A stretch of 64,000 nucleotides of DNA from RUG191 sp045642225 (GTDB lineage Bacteria > Bacillota > Clostridia > Lachnospirales > Lachnospiraceae), in contig JAZUIN010000107.1 of NCBI GenBank assembly GCA_045642225.1, positions 66,632 through 130,631 of the forward strand, read 5' to 3'. The position numbers and the translations under genes were made by a program. This document shows, one piece after another, positions 1 through 8,690 of the stretch (the first letter of the stretch is position 1; every line of letters begins with the position of its first letter). The notes under the pieces were generated by a model. That model made no database searches, was not told where the DNA came from, and saw only the letters and a program-made list of their open reading frames with translations.

Positions 1-68
1 GTGAATTAAGAGATAAATTAAAAGCAGGAGAAAAAGACGAAGTACCAGCTATACTTAGAAAGTACTAA
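1..68 (+). CDS. C-terminal end of a cut CDS, unknown
   Basis: An open frame enters from the left edge (first full codon at base 3) and ends in TAA at 66-68. The 21 visible residues are charged and end in AILRKY. The following gene starts 23 bases later with a strong ribosome site, so this looks like the end of a co-transcribed gene. The fragment is too short to identify. Confidence 0.45.
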   Translation, partial: ELRDKLKAGEKDEVPAILRKY

Positions 69-91
69 ATAATATAGTTAGGGGGAGAGAA

Positions 92-433
92 ATGGTAAAG
101 TCTCACGAGAATGTACTAAAATATTTAATAAAGAAAGAGAAAGATAGCAAAACAAATAAACTTTATGTTTATAAAAATGATTGTGAAAGCATGAAGGTTG
201 ATGAGAGAACAGTTGTGAAAGCTTTGTATTATTTACAGGAAAGTAATTATATCACAATTAATAAAATATCTCCTCACGAGGATTTGTCTATATCATGTTC
301 AGTTAGCTTGAAAGAAAGTGCTCTGGATTACATTGAGAATAAGGGGAAAAATAAAACAAAAATAGTATGGGAAGTAGTGCGTTTTATTATACCAGTTATT
401 ATATCTATTATTGCGTTAATTATTGCTGCATAA
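92..433 (+). CDS. small tail-anchored protein with a helix-turn-helix-like body
   Basis: This 113-residue protein is not one I recognise. Residues about 5-75 alternate basic helices with a short beta hairpin (helix containing VDERTVVKALYYL, then NYITI), as in small winged-helix domains. Residues about 89-112 form one hydrophobic segment running to the C-terminus, so the protein should be tail-anchored with its body in the cytoplasm. A strong ribosome site (GGGGGAGAG) precedes the ATG. It follows a cut gene closely and lies in an accessory-looking edge, so a role in a mobile or defence-related locus is possible but unproven. The winged-helix reading is inference from pattern only. Confidence 0.6.
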   Translation: MVKSHENVLKYLIKKEKDSKTNKLYVYKNDCESMKVDERTVVKALYYLQESNYITINKISPHEDLSISCSVSLKESALDYIENKGKNKTKIVWEVVRFIIPVIISIIALIIAA

Positions 434-794
434 TTGGATAGGTAATGAGGGTGGGGTTCGAACTAAAAATATTTTGTGATATATACTAGGAACTCTAATA
501 AAATATATCTAATTTGGTGCTTACTTGGTGCTAATTTTTACAATAAGCTAATTAAAGATACGTTAAGATACAACAACAGACATAGTAGAAATGCTTATTT
601 TATGAGAGACCATAATAGTATAGAAAAAGACTGCAAAAGGTAAAATGTACAGAATCAAATAAACGGCGGAAAAAATAAGTAATGAGTTTTTGATAAAATT
701 CTCGTGTTGTCTTTGTTTCGACATTTTTTGCACAAACTTAATGATAATATAATTATGTTTAAGTTTTATATTACAAAGATTTTGGAGGAAGAAT
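434..794. other. AT-rich 361-bp gap without a supported gene
   Basis: No convincing gene lies here. An open minus-strand frame (about 563-724) could encode a one-TM peptide, but it has no ribosome site. The stretch at 513-537 carries two copies of TTGGTGCT nine bases apart. A T-arm-like GGGGTTCGAACT occurs at 453-464 without the rest of a tRNA. The FRG gene downstream is preceded by TTTGGAGGAAGA. Confidence 0.4.
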
Positions 795-1658
795 ATGGAA
801 GTACGAAACATACAGGAATATATTGATACAATAGAGAAATTGATGCAAAAAAATACTTATGAAGGAAATTCTATTTTTAGTGATAAAACAAAACCACATT
901 TTCTGTATCGCGGTCATAGTAATCATGAAAAATATAAACTTGAACCGTTAATGATGAGAGTAAGAGAGACAAAAACAGGTTCTGTAACTGAGTTTTCACA
1001 GTTAGAATTTAATATACTAACGGATTTTATATCAGAAGCATGTTCCTACCAGAAGAATATAAGCGTAAATGATACTTTAGGATGGCTTGAAATAGCGCAA
1101 CACTATGGAATTCCAACTAGACTTATGGATTTGACAGAAAATCCGTTAATTGCTTTATATTTTGCATGTAGAAATAAAAGTGAATATACAGCATCTGTAT
1201 GGATAATTAATGAAACAGAATATTTAAAAAGATACTGGGGAATCCAAGGATTCAGATTGGCTATTGGTTCTCAAAAAATAGTATCAGATATTATTAATGG
1301 TGAGATAATAAGTTTAGGACAAGCAGAACAACAGTATTTTAATAGATGTGAGTATCCTTGGATATATAAACCATGTTATCGAGAAGAACGTATGAAATTA
1401 CAATCTAGCTATTTTATGTTATGGGGAAGAAATCATGGAGCACTTACTGATATCATAAAAGCAGAAGATTATATGATTTTAGATGGAGAAAAAGTAAATA
1501 GTAAAGATGGTGTAGGCGTCATATGTGCAATTGAAATTCCGGCTGAATGTAAAAATAATATTTTGCAACAGTTAAATATGATAGGAATAAATGAAAAGTT
1601 TATTTATCCTGGATTAGAAGGGGTTGGAAAAACATTATCGAATAAGTATCATTCATAA
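795..1658 (+). CDS. FRG-domain protein
   Basis: This 287-residue soluble protein matches the FRG domain family. An N-terminal YRGHSN motif (residues about 38-43, the Phe/Tyr-Arg-Gly signature) is followed by the long helix WLEIAQHYGIPTRLMDLT at about 97-114 and then NPLIALYFAC, the hallmark order of this family. FRG proteins occur in phage, mobile-element and defence contexts, and their activity is mostly uncharacterised; an ADP-ribosyltransferase-like fold has been discussed for some relatives. The start has a good ribosome site (TGGAGGAAG). The gene stands alone and ends before a bidirectional terminator. Family membership is well supported; function is unknown. Confidence 0.8.
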   Translation: MEVRNIQEYIDTIEKLMQKNTYEGNSIFSDKTKPHFLYRGHSNHEKYKLEPLMMRVRETKTGSVTEFSQLEFNILTDFISEACSYQKNISVNDTLGWLEIAQHYGIPTRLMDLTENPLIALYFACRNKSEYTASVWIINETEYLKRYWGIQGFRLAIGSQKIVSDIINGEIISLGQAEQQYFNRCEYPWIYKPCYREERMKLQSSYFMLWGRNHGALTDIIKAEDYMILDGEKVNSKDGVGVICAIEIPAECKNNILQQLNMIGINEKFIYPGLEGVGKTLSNKYHS

Positions 1659-1713
1659 TTAGGGATATGTTTACTTACATAGCCTAGAGAAGCACTGGAC
1701 AATATACATATAA

Positions 1714-1821
1714 GTAACACCCTATTTAGAAAATCCAGCAAACAAGCCATTCCTAGCTAGTACCACATACGTCAAAGAGAGATATGAAGAAGTAAAATTA
1801 TATTTTATATTGAATTCTTAA
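1714..1821 (+). pseudogene. possible remnant of a gene 3' end
   Basis: An open 35-codon stretch with no usable start codon begins just after an in-frame TAA and ends in TAA. Its composition is protein-like (for example FLASTTYVKERYEEVKLYF). It sits between the FRG gene and the terminator, where nothing else is coded. It may be the decayed end of an element gene. I do not recognise the family. Confidence 0.25.
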
Positions 1822-1824
1822 TAA

Positions 1825-1856
1825 AAAATCCTGCCGATTAATGGCAGGATTTTTGC
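1825..1856. terminator. bidirectional rho-independent terminator
   Basis: An 11-bp perfect stem (AAAATCCTGCC / GGCAGGATTTT) with a 7-base loop, flanked by A and T runs. It lies between the converging FRG gene and the CmpB-like membrane protein gene and can serve both. Confidence 0.85.
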
Positions 1857-1860
1857 ATGA

Positions 1861-2679
1861 TTAACGTTTTTTGTTCATATACTTTTTGTAGCTAGCTTTA
1901 CCTTTTGTATTTATTTTGGTTTGTACTGTGTGTAACTCATCCCAGAAGGAATTTGCAATACGTCTTTTCTTACCTTCGTATTTGAAGAAGGAAACTCTTG
2001 AAATGGCATCTTTTTGAGCCCATGAAGAAGCTTGAACTAATTCTGCAACCTTCTTGTCCATAAGAGCTTTCTTTTCGAGATATGAAGCCTCTAAGCTAGT
2101 ATAAACCTCTGACATTTGTTCATTCATTTCCTTCTCGATACGTATGAAGTTCTTCTGGAAGTTGGTTAGAGCAGATAATGTCAAAGCTGCGTCTGCACCA
2201 AAGAATAAAACAAATAATAACGATAGGAATGCTAATAGAGGTTCTGGGAAATAACCAAGTACCATATTTACAAAAGGTATTAACCATTTAACAACTACAA
2301 TACCTGCAATACCAAAACCAGTTGACGCAAAAAGACAAACACGTCCGTTTATATTACAAAACGAATCACTGTAATCCCACCATTTTGCATGGAATAATTT
2401 CTCAAGTACATAAGAAGTGACATATTCAATAATCATGCTTCCGAAAAATGAAATTAGAAAAATAGTATACCAAGTTGCATTTTGTAGAAATGGAATTCCT
2501 AAGTCATAAAATACTATGTTGGCGATACAAGCACTTATTCCATATATTGGAATTATAGGTCCAAAGAAAAAACCTCTATTGGCCCAATGCCTATGATTTA
2601 TAGTGCTATATACTGATTCATAAAGGTAGCCTAGTAAACTATAGAAGAAAAAGGCTACAACGTATCTACATACAATCAT
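1861..2679 (-). CDS. putative ABC-transporter-permease-like membrane protein (CmpB family)
   Basis: This 272-residue protein matches the clostridial 'putative ABC transporter permease' family (Pfam ABC_trans_CmpB). The N-terminal motif LLGYLYESVYSTI is followed by NRGFFFGPIIPIYG near residues 35-50, then about four further hydrophobic segments up to residue about 165. The C-terminal third is a charged, probably coiled-coil cytoplasmic tail. Despite the family name there is no ATPase partner nearby and transport has not been shown for most members. The start is set by GGGGAGGG five bases upstream. It reads opposite to the nuclease genes to its right. Confidence 0.8.
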   Translation of the reverse strand: MIVCRYVVAFFFYSLLGYLYESVYSTINHRHWANRGFFFGPIIPIYGISACIANIVFYDLGIPFLQNATWYTIFLISFFGSMIIEYVTSYVLEKLFHAKWWDYSDSFCNINGRVCLFASTGFGIAGIVVVKWLIPFVNMVLGYFPEPLLAFLSLLFVLFFGADAALTLSALTNFQKNFIRIEKEMNEQMSEVYTSLEASYLEKKALMDKKVAELVQASSWAQKDAISRVSFFKYEGKKRRIANSFWDELHTVQTKINTKGKASYKKYMNKKR

Positions 2680-2829
2680 TTTAATCCCTCCCCTAAATTC
2701 AAAATAAAATTAAAATGAGTACAAGAATTATGACATATATACGCACGATATTCAAGGCTAGAGGGTTACTATATTTTCAAAATGTGTTATCATATAGTAG
2801 AAATATTGAAGATTTGAGCGGGTGATTTT

Positions 2830-3921
2830 ATGAAGATAATTCATTGTGCAGACTTACATTTAGAGTCTCATATGAAATCTAATTTAACAGAAGAGAAAGC
2901 GAAGGAGAGACGAGATGAATTGTTAGATAATTTTGATCGTCTTGTTAAATATGCAAAAGATGAAGATGTTAAATACATTATGATTTCGGGTGATATATTT
3001 GACAGAGGTAATAGAAGAAAATCTGCAACAAAGCATATCGTTGATTTGATTAATGATAATCCTGAAATTACCTTTTTACTTCTTATGGGAAATCATGACG
3101 TTGTAGGCGTGTATGATGATGAGTATTTTATTCCAGAGAATGTTAAATTATTTAATGACAAAGAATGGGTTCAATATGACTTCGATGATGTGGTTATTTC
3201 GGGGATTGAATTGTCAAAAGATAATTATAAGGATATAACTTATAATTTGGTGCTAGATCCTGCTAGATGTAATATTGTAATGCTTCATTCAGGCCCAGCT
3301 AATTACGATGGTGAGAAAGAGATTTATGAGATAAATTTCAATGAGTTGAAGAATAAAAATATAGATTATCTAGCGCTAGGTCATATTCACAAGTATATGA
3401 AAGAGCGTCTTGACGAGCGTGGAACATATGTGTATCCAGGCTGCTTGGAAGGTCGAGGTTTTGATGAGACGGGCGAGAAAGGGTTTGTTCTTCTTGATGT
3501 AAATGATGGTGTAATAGAGGATGTATTTGTTCCGTTTGCAAGAAGAAGGTTGCACGAGATAGAAGTTGTCGTTGAACCTGATGATAACATGAAGAACATT
3601 ATTGATAATGTCCATGATAATGTAGATTTGATACCAAGCAAGGATTTGATAAAAGTGGTTCTTACTGGCAAGACAGATATGAATAATATGGTTGATATTG
3701 ATGTTAGACGTATCATAAACGAATTTGCTGAGAGATTTTATTTCTTCAAGGTGCAGGATAAGACAACGGTACAAGTAGATTATGAAAGTTTTATTAATGA
3801 CAAAAGTCTCAAGGGTGAGTTTGTTAGACTTTTGGAAAAGGAAGAGCTTGAAGATGATAGAAAGTCTACAATAGTAGAACTTGGAATTAAAGCATTAATG
3901 GGAGAGGACCTAAGTATATGA
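2830..3921 (+). CDS. SbcD/YhaO-like DNA repair metallophosphoesterase
   Basis: A 363-residue calcineurin-like phosphoesterase. The metal-binding motifs are in order: D8 and H10 (CADLH), GDIFDRG at 54-60, GNHD at 87-90, MLHSGP near 155 and GHIHKY near 182. These define the Mre11/SbcD nuclease fold. The C-terminal 140 residues form a capping and adaptor region. The stop overlaps the start of the SMC-like ATPase by 4 bp, the usual arrangement of the nuclease with its ATPase partner (compare Bacillus yhaO-yhaN and E. coli sbcDC). The predicted complex would process DNA ends or hairpins in the cytoplasm. The length suits YhaO rather than classical SbcD. The ribosome site is modest (GGGTGA). Confidence 0.88.
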   Translation: MKIIHCADLHLESHMKSNLTEEKAKERRDELLDNFDRLVKYAKDEDVKYIMISGDIFDRGNRRKSATKHIVDLINDNPEITFLLLMGNHDVVGVYDDEYFIPENVKLFNDKEWVQYDFDDVVISGIELSKDNYKDITYNLVLDPARCNIVMLHSGPANYDGEKEIYEINFNELKNKNIDYLALGHIHKYMKERLDERGTYVYPGCLEGRGFDETGEKGFVLLDVNDGVIEDVFVPFARRRLHEIEVVVEPDDNMKNIIDNVHDNVDLIPSKDLIKVVLTGKTDMNNMVDIDVRRIINEFAERFYFFKVQDKTTVQVDYESFINDKSLKGEFVRLLEKEELEDDRKSTIVELGIKALMGEDLSI

Positions 3922-6590
3922 GGTTGATTTCTGTATATATAACAGGGTATGGAAAATTTGTAAATGAATCCTTCGAATTTACAGAAGGACTAAATGTGTT
4001 TGTCAAAGAAAATGGGTGGGGAAAGTCTACTCTTTCAGCATTTATCAAAGCTATGTTCTTTGGTATGAACGTTTCTAAGGCTAGGGAATTGAATGATAGA
4101 CGTCATTATATGCCTTGGAGTAAGGGGCAATATGGCGGTAACTTAGTATTTGAGATTGATGGAAAGACTTATCGAATTGAGAGATTCTTTGGCAAGAAGG
4201 AATCAGAGGATGAATTTAAATTAATTGATTGTGATACAGAGAAGGAATCTGATGATTATTCTTCTAATATTGGCGAAGAAATATTTGAAGTGGATCGAGA
4301 TTCTTTTGAAAAGTCTGTTTTTGTTCCACAAAATGCATTAGGCACAGGGATGACGGATAGAATAAACGGTAAGATGGGAGATCTTGCTACTGTTCGAGAT
4401 GATATCACTAATTTTGATTCTGCCATTAAGCGTATAGATGATGAGATTGCCATTTACAAGAAAAATAGTAAGACTGATAAGCGAGGCAAGATACTTCTTA
4501 TTAATGACCAGATAAAGGCATTGAATGAAGATGTTGAGAGGTTGCCTGCTTATGAAGAATCGGCTAAAGGATTTAGTGATCTTCTTGAAGAACAGGACAA
4601 AGCTTATAAAGAATTAGAGCAGAAAAGAGATGAATTAAAGGACAAGATTCTTAAGCAAAGTGATAAAGAAAAGTCGCTCGGAGAATATAAATCTAAGCAA
4701 GAAAGTTTACAGGGCCTTAAGAAAGATTTAGATGAATTGGATGATTTCTTTGTTAATGGAATACCAGAGCTTGAAGAAGTCGATGAGTATCAGGAGATGG
4801 ATAGGGCGTTAGAGCTATGTCGTAAAGAACTCGATACAATGAATGAAAAGATGCCGCCACAAGAAAAGGTAGACGAGTTAAAGACTCTTTTTGAAAAGCC
4901 TTTAGAAGACGACCAGATAGAAGGTTGGAAAGAAAAAGCAAATAGATTAAAAGAATTGCGTATTCAGAAAGAACATGCATCAATGTCTGATGAAGAGAAG
5001 GATGCGCTTCAAGAATTGAAATACTATTTCGCCAAAAAGGTTCCTACAGATGAGGAGCTAGAATTGATTCAAAAAGAGGCGGAAAATGTAAGTCTATTAG
5101 AAGGTCGATTGCACGAATTAAGAGATGTATATAAGCAGCAGAAAAAGACTTGTGATGAAGCTAAGCTAGAGCAAAAAGACGGTCCTGAAAGTGGAAGGGC
5201 GCAGAAGCTTTTAATGATTTTGGTTTCGCTAATACTTCTATTTGGAGGAATAGCTTTGGTTGCGTTTGTTCCTACAATGGCTGGAAGGATTACGGGTGTT
5301 ATTTGTATGGCTATTGCAGCTTTAGTTCTTGTATTTGCATTTGTAATTAAAGCTAAGCGAAGTAAGGGGCATAAGCTTTTGCTTAAAGAATTAGAAAGAA
5401 ATGCCAAGGAGGCGCTAGAGAAGTATGAGCATGTAAAAACTAAATACGAAGCATCGGCAAATATATGTAATACATTTTTGTCAGATTTTCTTGTAAATGC
5501 TAACGACACGAAACTACAGATGATAATGGATATAAAGCTTAAGCTTAATAAGTATAAAACCTTGATAGAGAATGAGGGTCGTGCAATAGAAGCTGGCGGA
5601 AATGCCGTAGAGGAGTTAACGCAGCTTGAGGTAGAACTTTATACAGAATTATTGCATTTTCAAAATGTATATAAGGTAGAAGATTTGTATACAAGCAATA
5701 GTGAAGAGGAGTTACTTGCAATGCTTGAAGAGGATAACAAATTATTCAAGCTGTATTATGAGTCAGATAATGCAAGGCAAGAGTTGATTGAGACACAGGA
5801 TAGATTAATTAAGACGTTAACTTCTTTTATTAATAGATTTCCTTCATTAGAACAAGAAACTATATTTGAGAAATTAGCAGAGATTAGAAGAAGAATAGAA
5901 AGCTTCTATGATTTGCAAAAACGTGTTAATGAAAATGAAGATGCAATAAAAATAATTGCTGAGAAGTTTGATATTTCAGAAAATACGGTATCCATTGATT
6001 TGTTGCAAAAGGAACAAGACGAAGTTGGTCAAGAAATAATTGAACTTACAGAAGCAATTAATATGACAAGAACTCAGCTAGCAGATGCGAGAGAGAGTAT
6101 TTCAGATTGTGACGATAAAGCAGACACAATTGAGAAGCTTGTAGAAGAGAGAAGCGAGTATGAGACAAATGTAGCATATTTAGAGGACACTAAGAAATAT
6201 TTGACTCGTGCTAAAGAGAAATTTTTGGCAACTTATATGGGGCCACTTAGAAATGGGATGCGCGATTATTTGTCGCGTATTGATGTAACAGACGAAGGTC
6301 CAATAGCAGATAAGTTCAAGATTGATACATCGCTTGCAGTTTCTTATAATTATGAAGGAGCAACGAAATCTTCAGATTACTTCAGTGCAGGATATCAAGA
6401 CATGGCTGCGCTATGTGCAAGATTCGCGCTTATAGACATCATGTATGAGAAAAACAAACCGATGATGGTGCTAGATGATCCGTTTACAAATCTAGATAAG
6501 AAGAAAGCCGAAATGGCGTTAAATCTTATAAAAGATTTATCTAAAGAAAATCAAATTATATACTTCACGTGTCACGAGTCACGTGCATAA
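3918..6590 (+). CDS. SMC/Rad50-like AAA ATPase, YhaN type
   Basis: An 890-residue partner of the preceding nuclease. The N-terminal half-ATPase carries KENGWGKSTL at 30-39, where the first Walker A glycine is replaced by Lys, so the loop is atypical, though I believe this form is common in clostridial relatives. Long coiled coils follow (about 190-420 and 480-770). The C-terminal half-ATPase has MMVLDDPFTNLD near 849-860. Two hydrophobic helices at about 430-477 interrupt the coiled coil at the point where Rad50/SbcC would have a zinc hook, suggesting the hinge is anchored in the membrane. The gene overlaps its neighbour by 4 bp, implying translational coupling. Confidence 0.87.
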   Translation: MRLISVYITGYGKFVNESFEFTEGLNVFVKENGWGKSTLSAFIKAMFFGMNVSKARELNDRRHYMPWSKGQYGGNLVFEIDGKTYRIERFFGKKESEDEFKLIDCDTEKESDDYSSNIGEEIFEVDRDSFEKSVFVPQNALGTGMTDRINGKMGDLATVRDDITNFDSAIKRIDDEIAIYKKNSKTDKRGKILLINDQIKALNEDVERLPAYEESAKGFSDLLEEQDKAYKELEQKRDELKDKILKQSDKEKSLGEYKSKQESLQGLKKDLDELDDFFVNGIPELEEVDEYQEMDRALELCRKELDTMNEKMPPQEKVDELKTLFEKPLEDDQIEGWKEKANRLKELRIQKEHASMSDEEKDALQELKYYFAKKVPTDEELELIQKEAENVSLLEGRLHELRDVYKQQKKTCDEAKLEQKDGPESGRAQKLLMILVSLILLFGGIALVAFVPTMAGRITGVICMAIAALVLVFAFVIKAKRSKGHKLLLKELERNAKEALEKYEHVKTKYEASANICNTFLSDFLVNANDTKLQMIMDIKLKLNKYKTLIENEGRAIEAGGNAVEELTQLEVELYTELLHFQNVYKVEDLYTSNSEEELLAMLEEDNKLFKLYYESDNARQELIETQDRLIKTLTSFINRFPSLEQETIFEKLAEIRRRIESFYDLQKRVNENEDAIKIIAEKFDISENTVSIDLLQKEQDEVGQEIIELTEAINMTRTQLADARESISDCDDKADTIEKLVEERSEYETNVAYLEDTKKYLTRAKEKFLATYMGPLRNGMRDYLSRIDVTDEGPIADKFKIDTSLAVSYNYEGATKSSDYFSAGYQDMAALCARFALIDIMYEKNKPMMVLDDPFTNLDKKKAEMALNLIKDLSKENQIIYFTCHESRA

Positions 6591-6592
6591 TA

Positions 6593-6632
6593 AAAACCTT
6601 CTACTCATTGTAATAATGGGTGGAAGGTTTTT
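6593..6632. terminator. bidirectional terminator
   Basis: A 17-bp stem with G-T wobbles (AAAACCTTCTACTCATT / AATGGGTGGAAGGTTTT), 5-base loop and T-run, just after the ATPase stop and touching the stop codon of the convergent FliD-like gene. Confidence 0.85.
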
Positions 6633-7917
6633 ATAAACTTCTATCAACAAGTAATCCTGCATAAGTAGAACTTGCATATACTGCGGAGAAGTTCTTCCCT
6701 GGATTCTTGTATTCTACTGTTAATTTGTCAACATATTTCATAGGGTTGATTGCTGTAGTATCTGCAGCTTTTGATAACGCATTCTTGAATCTGTTAAGAG
6801 TTTTAAATACGTCATCTCGATTCTCGCCTGTAATACCAGCTTGGAGCTTTTCGCGATCCATAGTTAAGGTATTGTCTTCTTCCAAGTTAATTCCTATTGC
6901 AGATAAATCATTATTAAGAGAACGTCCTATCTTGGTCATTTCGTTTAATAATTGATTGTTTGAATGTGCACTAGAATATTGGCGACCAACTTCAACCATA
7001 TTATTGTATGCAGTTAATAAATCTGACAAGCCATCTGCTAATGCATCAGTATTCGTCTTGAATCCTACGTTAACACCGTTGCCATCAGTTGGATTCTTGA
7101 GGGTTATCTCAAATTCTTTGTTGATGGTAAATGTATTCGACATAGAAGCATGTTCATTACCATTAAGTGTAAACGAAGAATTAGTAGCAGGTGAAGAAAT
7201 GTTATTGATACCTAACAAGTTAACTTCTTTCCATGATGTGTTCGTCTCAATTGTAAATTGATTTTCAACGCCATCAGGAAGACCTGTGTTTTTGGATATT
7301 AATTGTATCGCTGTTCTGTCTTGCTCGTTAGAAATAACTTCTGCCTTAAGTCCTACATCACTTGCATTAACAAGTCTTGCAATTTTCTTCTGAACATCTA
7401 AATTACTTTCTCCTAATCCAACGTTAAATTGGAATTCGTAAGAGTTGCTAGAAGTATTAAGGTCAAATGAGAAATGACCTTCTTCAAAATTGCTATCAAT
7501 AGGATCTAAGAATTTACCAGTGTTAATCTGAGGCTTTGCTAATTCTTTAACTTCCATCTGGAAGGTAGATGTAGCATCCGCTTCACCATCGCCTATGTAG
7601 GTTACACCAATCTTGTCTTCGTTAGAAGATACAGCGACCTTCTTATCAAGTAGTGATTCTATATTGTCGCCACCTGAGAAAACATCAGATATAGCATTCT
7701 TAGTTGCTCTAGCATTTTCCTTCAAATCTATAACGAATTTCTGGATTTCGCTATCTTCCATGTTAATCTTATAAAGAGGAGACTCTTTATTGATTTTTAA
7801 CATGTTGTTATAGACTGAACGTAATTCACTTTTCTTGTGAGAATCATGTCTAGAACCTATTGTCTTAGGACCGTATGTAGACAGATAATAATTGTATACA
7901 GAATCGATCTTAGCCAT
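6631..7917 (-). CDS. FliD-like (flagellar filament cap-like) protein
   Basis: A 428-residue protein without a signal peptide. A central beta-rich region (about 100-320) and a C-terminal helical region (LADGLSDLLTAYNNMVEVG, then IGINLEEDNTLTMDREKL near 350-385) resemble the filament cap protein FliD, in particular the phrase placing an 'early' helix pair before a short 'L.MD...L' segment. The N-terminal 90 residues differ from classical FliD. I start at ATG 7917 (MAKIDSV) because AAGGAGGGG lies just upstream; an in-frame ATG at 7941 overlaps that site. No flagellar gene is adjacent, so it is either a distant member of a flagellar regulon or a separately used adhesin or structural protein. Assignment is by sequence feel, not by a strong motif. 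Confidence 0.6.
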   Translation of the reverse strand: MAKIDSVYNYYLSTYGPKTIGSRHDSHKKSELRSVYNNMLKINKESPLYKINMEDSEIQKFVIDLKENARATKNAISDVFSGGDNIESLLDKKVAVSSNEDKIGVTYIGDGEADATSTFQMEVKELAKPQINTGKFLDPIDSNFEEGHFSFDLNTSSNSYEFQFNVGLGESNLDVQKKIARLVNASDVGLKAEVISNEQDRTAIQLISKNTGLPDGVENQFTIETNTSWKEVNLLGINNISSPATNSSFTLNGNEHASMSNTFTINKEFEITLKNPTDGNGVNVGFKTNTDALADGLSDLLTAYNNMVEVGRQYSSAHSNNQLLNEMTKIGRSLNNDLSAIGINLEEDNTLTMDREKLQAGITGENRDDVFKTLNRFKNALSKAADTTAINPMKYVDKLTVEYKNPGKNFSAVYASSTYAGLLVDRSL

Positions 7918-7981
7918 GTTTTGTCCCCTCCTTTCTTCCATGAAATAAATGCTTGAAAAAGTCCTTTTTCTGCAAAAGGGT

Positions 7982-8029
7982 AAAAAAGTCCATTAATATA
8001 TATTAAGTATACTATAGATGGGCTTTTTT
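7982..8029. repeat. long hairpin between divergent genes
   Basis: A 12-bp stem with one wobble (AAAAAAGTCCAT / ATGGGCTTTTTT) encloses a 24-base loop that contains the palindrome TTAATATATATTAA at 7993-8006. The stem ends in T-runs on both strands, so it looks like a bidirectional terminator, yet the genes on either side diverge from it. It overlaps the likely promoters of both genes. Confidence 0.6.
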
Positions 8030-8117
8030 GTCATCTACTACATGTTGAAAAGTCACATCAAAGAGAGTAAGATATAGTAGTGTTATATCAATTACATTTA
8101 CATAGAAAGGCTTTAAA

Positions 8118-8690
8118 ATGTATATAATAGTTGGACTTGGTAATCCTACAATGAAATACGCGAAGACAAGGCATAATGTAGGGTTTGACACCATAGATAT
8201 GATTTCAAAAAAGTATAAAATCAAGATTAAGAAAAGAGGCTTTAAAGCTCAATATGGCGAGGGACATATTGGAAATGAAAAAGTTGTTTTGGTTAAGCCG
8301 ATGACATTTATGAATAACAGCGGAGAGGCAGTAAAGGAAATCGTTGATTATTATAAGATTGATCCTACGAAAGAGCTTATAATTATATATGATGATTTGT
8401 CACTTGACGTCGGAACAATTCGTATTAGACTTAAGGGTAGTGCAGGTGGACATAATGGCATCAAAAGTATAATTAAATATTTAGGGACTCAAGAATTTCC
8501 AAGAGTAAAGGTAGGCATTGGCGCAGTGCCAGAAGGTGGAGATATCATAAATCATGTTCTAGGTAAATTCCCTCGAGAAGATAGACGTGATATCAAAAAG
8601 GTTTTCGAAGTTCTTACAGATGTAATAGAGTTTATGATTTGTGAGAGTATGGAAAAGTCTATGAGCAAATATAATGGAAAGTGTATATAA
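8118..8690 (+). CDS. pth: peptidyl-tRNA hydrolase
   Basis: A 190-residue cytoplasmic enzyme that releases peptides from peptidyl-tRNA that dropped off the ribosome. It has the family's GLGNP at 6-10 and TRHNVGFD at 17-24 with catalytic His19, MTFMNNSG near 63-70, and YDDLSLDVG near 94-102 with the catalytic Asp pair member. GSAGGHNG and the basic C-terminus that contacts the acceptor stem are also present. Length is typical. GAAAGG precedes the ATG. The stop overlaps the mfd start by one base, so the two are co-transcribed, as is common in Firmicutes. Confidence 0.96.
   Translation: MYIIVGLGNPTMKYAKTRHNVGFDTIDMISKKYKIKIKKRGFKAQYGEGHIGNEKVVLVKPMTFMNNSGEAVKEIVDYYKIDPTKELIIIYDDLSLDVGTIRIRLKGSAGGHNGIKSIIKYLGTQEFPRVKVGIGAVPEGGDIINHVLGKFPREDRRDIKKVFEVLTDVIEFMICESMEKSMSKYNGKCI

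Noticed and set aside
453..464. tRNA T-arm-like GGGGTTCGAACT, possible attachment site
   Set aside because: The stem does not close after the loop, no other tRNA arm is present, and no integrase or direct repeat is visible in the window.
563..811. Minus-strand frame coding a hydrophobic peptide
   Set aside because: No ribosome site at the internal ATG, overlap with the start of the FRG gene for the longer form, and AT-rich composition that favours hydrophobic codons by chance.
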